In this document: positions 63,040 to 64,000 of the stretch, piece by piece | How the letters are laid out: each line of letters opens with the position of its first letter | How positions within the stretch are numbered: the stretch's first letter is position 1 | Assembly (NCBI RefSeq): GCF_000378165.1 | Contig: NZ_KB899343.1 | Span: 18,286-82,285, forward strand | Reading direction: 5' to 3' | DNA from: Saccharibacter floricola DSM 15669 | GTDB taxonomy: Bacteria > Pseudomonadota > Alphaproteobacteria > Acetobacterales > Acetobacteraceae | DNA length: 64,000 bases | Made by a program: the position numbers and the translations under genes | Notes under the pieces: model-generated | Told to the model about the DNA's origin: nothing | Databases searched by the model: none | What the model saw: the letters and a program-made list of their open reading frames with translations, nothing else

Positions 63040-63605
63040 GGCTTTGATAAGTCATTTTGAGCAGGTAGCAGGGGGCATTGCGTTTTTGGGGGGAGGACTA
63101 AAAAGGACGGACTTCATAACTATGTGAGATAAGTCTAGTGCAGTCAGTTCTTTCTTGATGGTACAACGATCCGTGCCCATCACACGGCAGTTAGAGCTGT
63201 CAAAAAAAGAGGGTTACAGAGACGGATAGAAACATCATGAAGCTCTTGGTTGCTCACGTGTGGGGGCACTAAAGTCTGTGTAGCTGCGTGATGGACGCGC
63301 TAGAGCACTGTCCTTCATGCTTTTCACCCAGACAGGTAGGTTCACGAATTGTCATGTGCATATGTTTTACTTCATTCGCCTATTTATATTATTGGCGACC
63401 GTGGGTATGCCTCGCATAAATTCTGTGGGAATCTCTGGAATCGCGTTTTTCTAAAGTCCCCCTCCTAAATGAGCTTATACGTACCGACATCTGAACGAAA
63501 ATTTATGGGCAAGGCTTTAGTAATGGTAGGCCATTGCAACATGATACGACAAAAGGGCAGTCTTTTTCCTCTCCGTCGTCCTTATTGCCACTACAGCAGG
63601 TCACA
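63040..63605 (+). pseudogene. Decayed IS5-family transposase
   Basis: No intact frame, but shifting among frames recovers, in order, the DDE transposase landmarks: LDGTTIRAHHTAVRAVKK (first Asp) at 63154-63207, EALGCSRVGALKSV then stop then DGRARALSFML around 63237-63325, IIGDRGYASHKF (second Asp) around 63393-63428, YRHLNENLWARL (Glu helix) around 63480-63520, and AIATxYDKRAVFFLSVVLIA near 63533-63595. The spacing and order match IS5-family (IS1031/IS427-like) transposases. Several stops and frameshifts show it is long dead. The left end is not resolved; 63040 is approximate. Confidence 0.75.
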
Positions 63606-63774
63606 TCCAGAACTAACAGGCCTTAGGAGGCACTGTTTTGCTGTTTTAGATCTGTTTCCAGACTTCGTACGGTGCTCGTTTAAGAGCCCTTTTGGGAATT
63701 CGCTTTGGTGGGCTTTCAAACTGTTTCTTACATGGTTCACGTTATGGATGTGGCCGCCAGAGCAGGAAGGCTGA
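63606..63774. other. Spacer between the two IS5-family relics
   Basis: No coding content or recognisable terminal inverted repeat was identified. A 101-codon frame from 63469 crosses it but is explained by the relic upstream plus chance. Confidence 0.4.
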
Positions 63775-64000
63775 GTGGCCGAAATCACCCGCACGACGAA
63801 GCGTTATCCGTCTGACGTGACTGATGAATAATGGGAGCGTAAGCGCCCTTGATGCCTGAAGCGAAGCGGCAGGGACGCAAACGACCGATCGATTCCCCTG
63901 AAATCATGAATGCGCTGTGCACTCTTGTCTGCCTTGGCTGTGTATGGGAGGAGATGCTTTCGGTTCATTTTGATCCCTGGTAGGCCGTCTATTGGTGGTT
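63775..64000 (+). pseudogene. N-terminal part of a second decayed IS5-family transposase (runs off the window)
   Basis: Reads TRTTKRYPSDVTDE, then an in-frame TAA, then WERK; after a frameshift it continues PLMPEAKRQGRKRPIDSPEI, MNALCTLVCLGC, EEMLSVHFDPW, stop, AVYWW. This is the N-terminal helix-turn-helix part of IS5/IS402-group transposases, whose consensus has TDEEW, GRKRTxDLREI, LPxxFxPWQTVYWWF. Stops and at least one frameshift make it a pseudogene. It points the same way as the relic before it. Whether the rest of the element follows is outside the window. Confidence 0.75.

Noticed and set aside
63469..63774. 101-codon plus-strand ORF
   Set aside because: Begins within the decayed IS5 transposase; another frame of the same bases matches transposase motifs.
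1..64000. CRISPR array, rRNA operon or intact prophage
   Set aside because: No regularly spaced direct repeats, rRNA sequence or phage structural genes were seen in the window.

Overview
The window is a chromosomal stretch from an alphaproteobacterium, most likely an acetic acid bacterium (Acetobacteraceae). The best indicators are a transaldolase/glucose-6-phosphate isomerase fusion inside a complete pentose-phosphate/gluconate gene cluster, a short-form 6-phosphogluconate dehydrogenase, a CtrA-type regulator, an ATP12-family ATP synthase assembly factor, fused IspDF, and a SAM-II riboswitch ahead of metZ. Genus cannot be fixed from the sequence alone. Nearly all of positions 1-56,500 is dense core genome with many ATGA/GTGA stop-start overlaps.

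Layout, left half. The window opens inside ccmC (minus strand, cytochrome c heme export). EVE-domain and EcsC-family genes follow. A long plus-strand block (2042-12998) holds aat, a secreted protein, a PrxQ-type peroxiredoxin, two large AsmA-superfamily envelope proteins flanking rarA and an RluA-family pseudouridine synthase, and atp12. A minus-strand block follows: ispDF, apaG, metZ with its SAM-II riboswitch, then (after a divergent tRNA-Gly) a 2OG-Fe dioxygenase, NDH-2, argJ and a parvulin. From 21359 to 37466 nearly everything is plus strand: secA, yebC, ruvCAB, the ybgC-tolQRAB-pal-cpoB envelope system, tilS, ftsH and glmM.

Layout, right half. Convergent to glmM lies a CtrA-like response regulator in which the phospho-acceptor Asp51 is Glu. 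Next on the minus strand come an unknown 142-aa protein, an M29 aminopeptidase, an 82-aa Arg-rich protein, hisC and an ankyrin-repeat protein. The plus-strand carbohydrate operon tkt, tal-pgi, gnd, a HAD phosphatase, pgl, rpiA, gntK (42575-51439) provides the oxidative and non-oxidative pentose-phosphate steps plus gluconate entry. A translationally coupled pair (HI0933-like flavoprotein and HerA-like ATPase), panC and glycerol dehydrogenase follow.

The last 7.5 kb looks accessory. It holds a divergent tellurite/toxic-anion-type (Ter/Tel) locus: TelA, a coiled-coil protein and a C-terminally short LplT-like MFS protein on one side; a VWA protein, TerD and a DUF475/TerC-type membrane protein on the other. 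It is followed by about 1 kb of decayed IS5-family transposase sequence running off the window end. The observations most worth a second look are the natural D51E CtrA-like regulator, the composition of the Ter/Tel locus (including a TerD-like leader on the VWA protein), the SAM-II riboswitch, and a Tat-like signal on TolB. Start codons were often moved inward from the longest ORF on Shine-Dalgarno evidence; every family call is by eye, without database searches.
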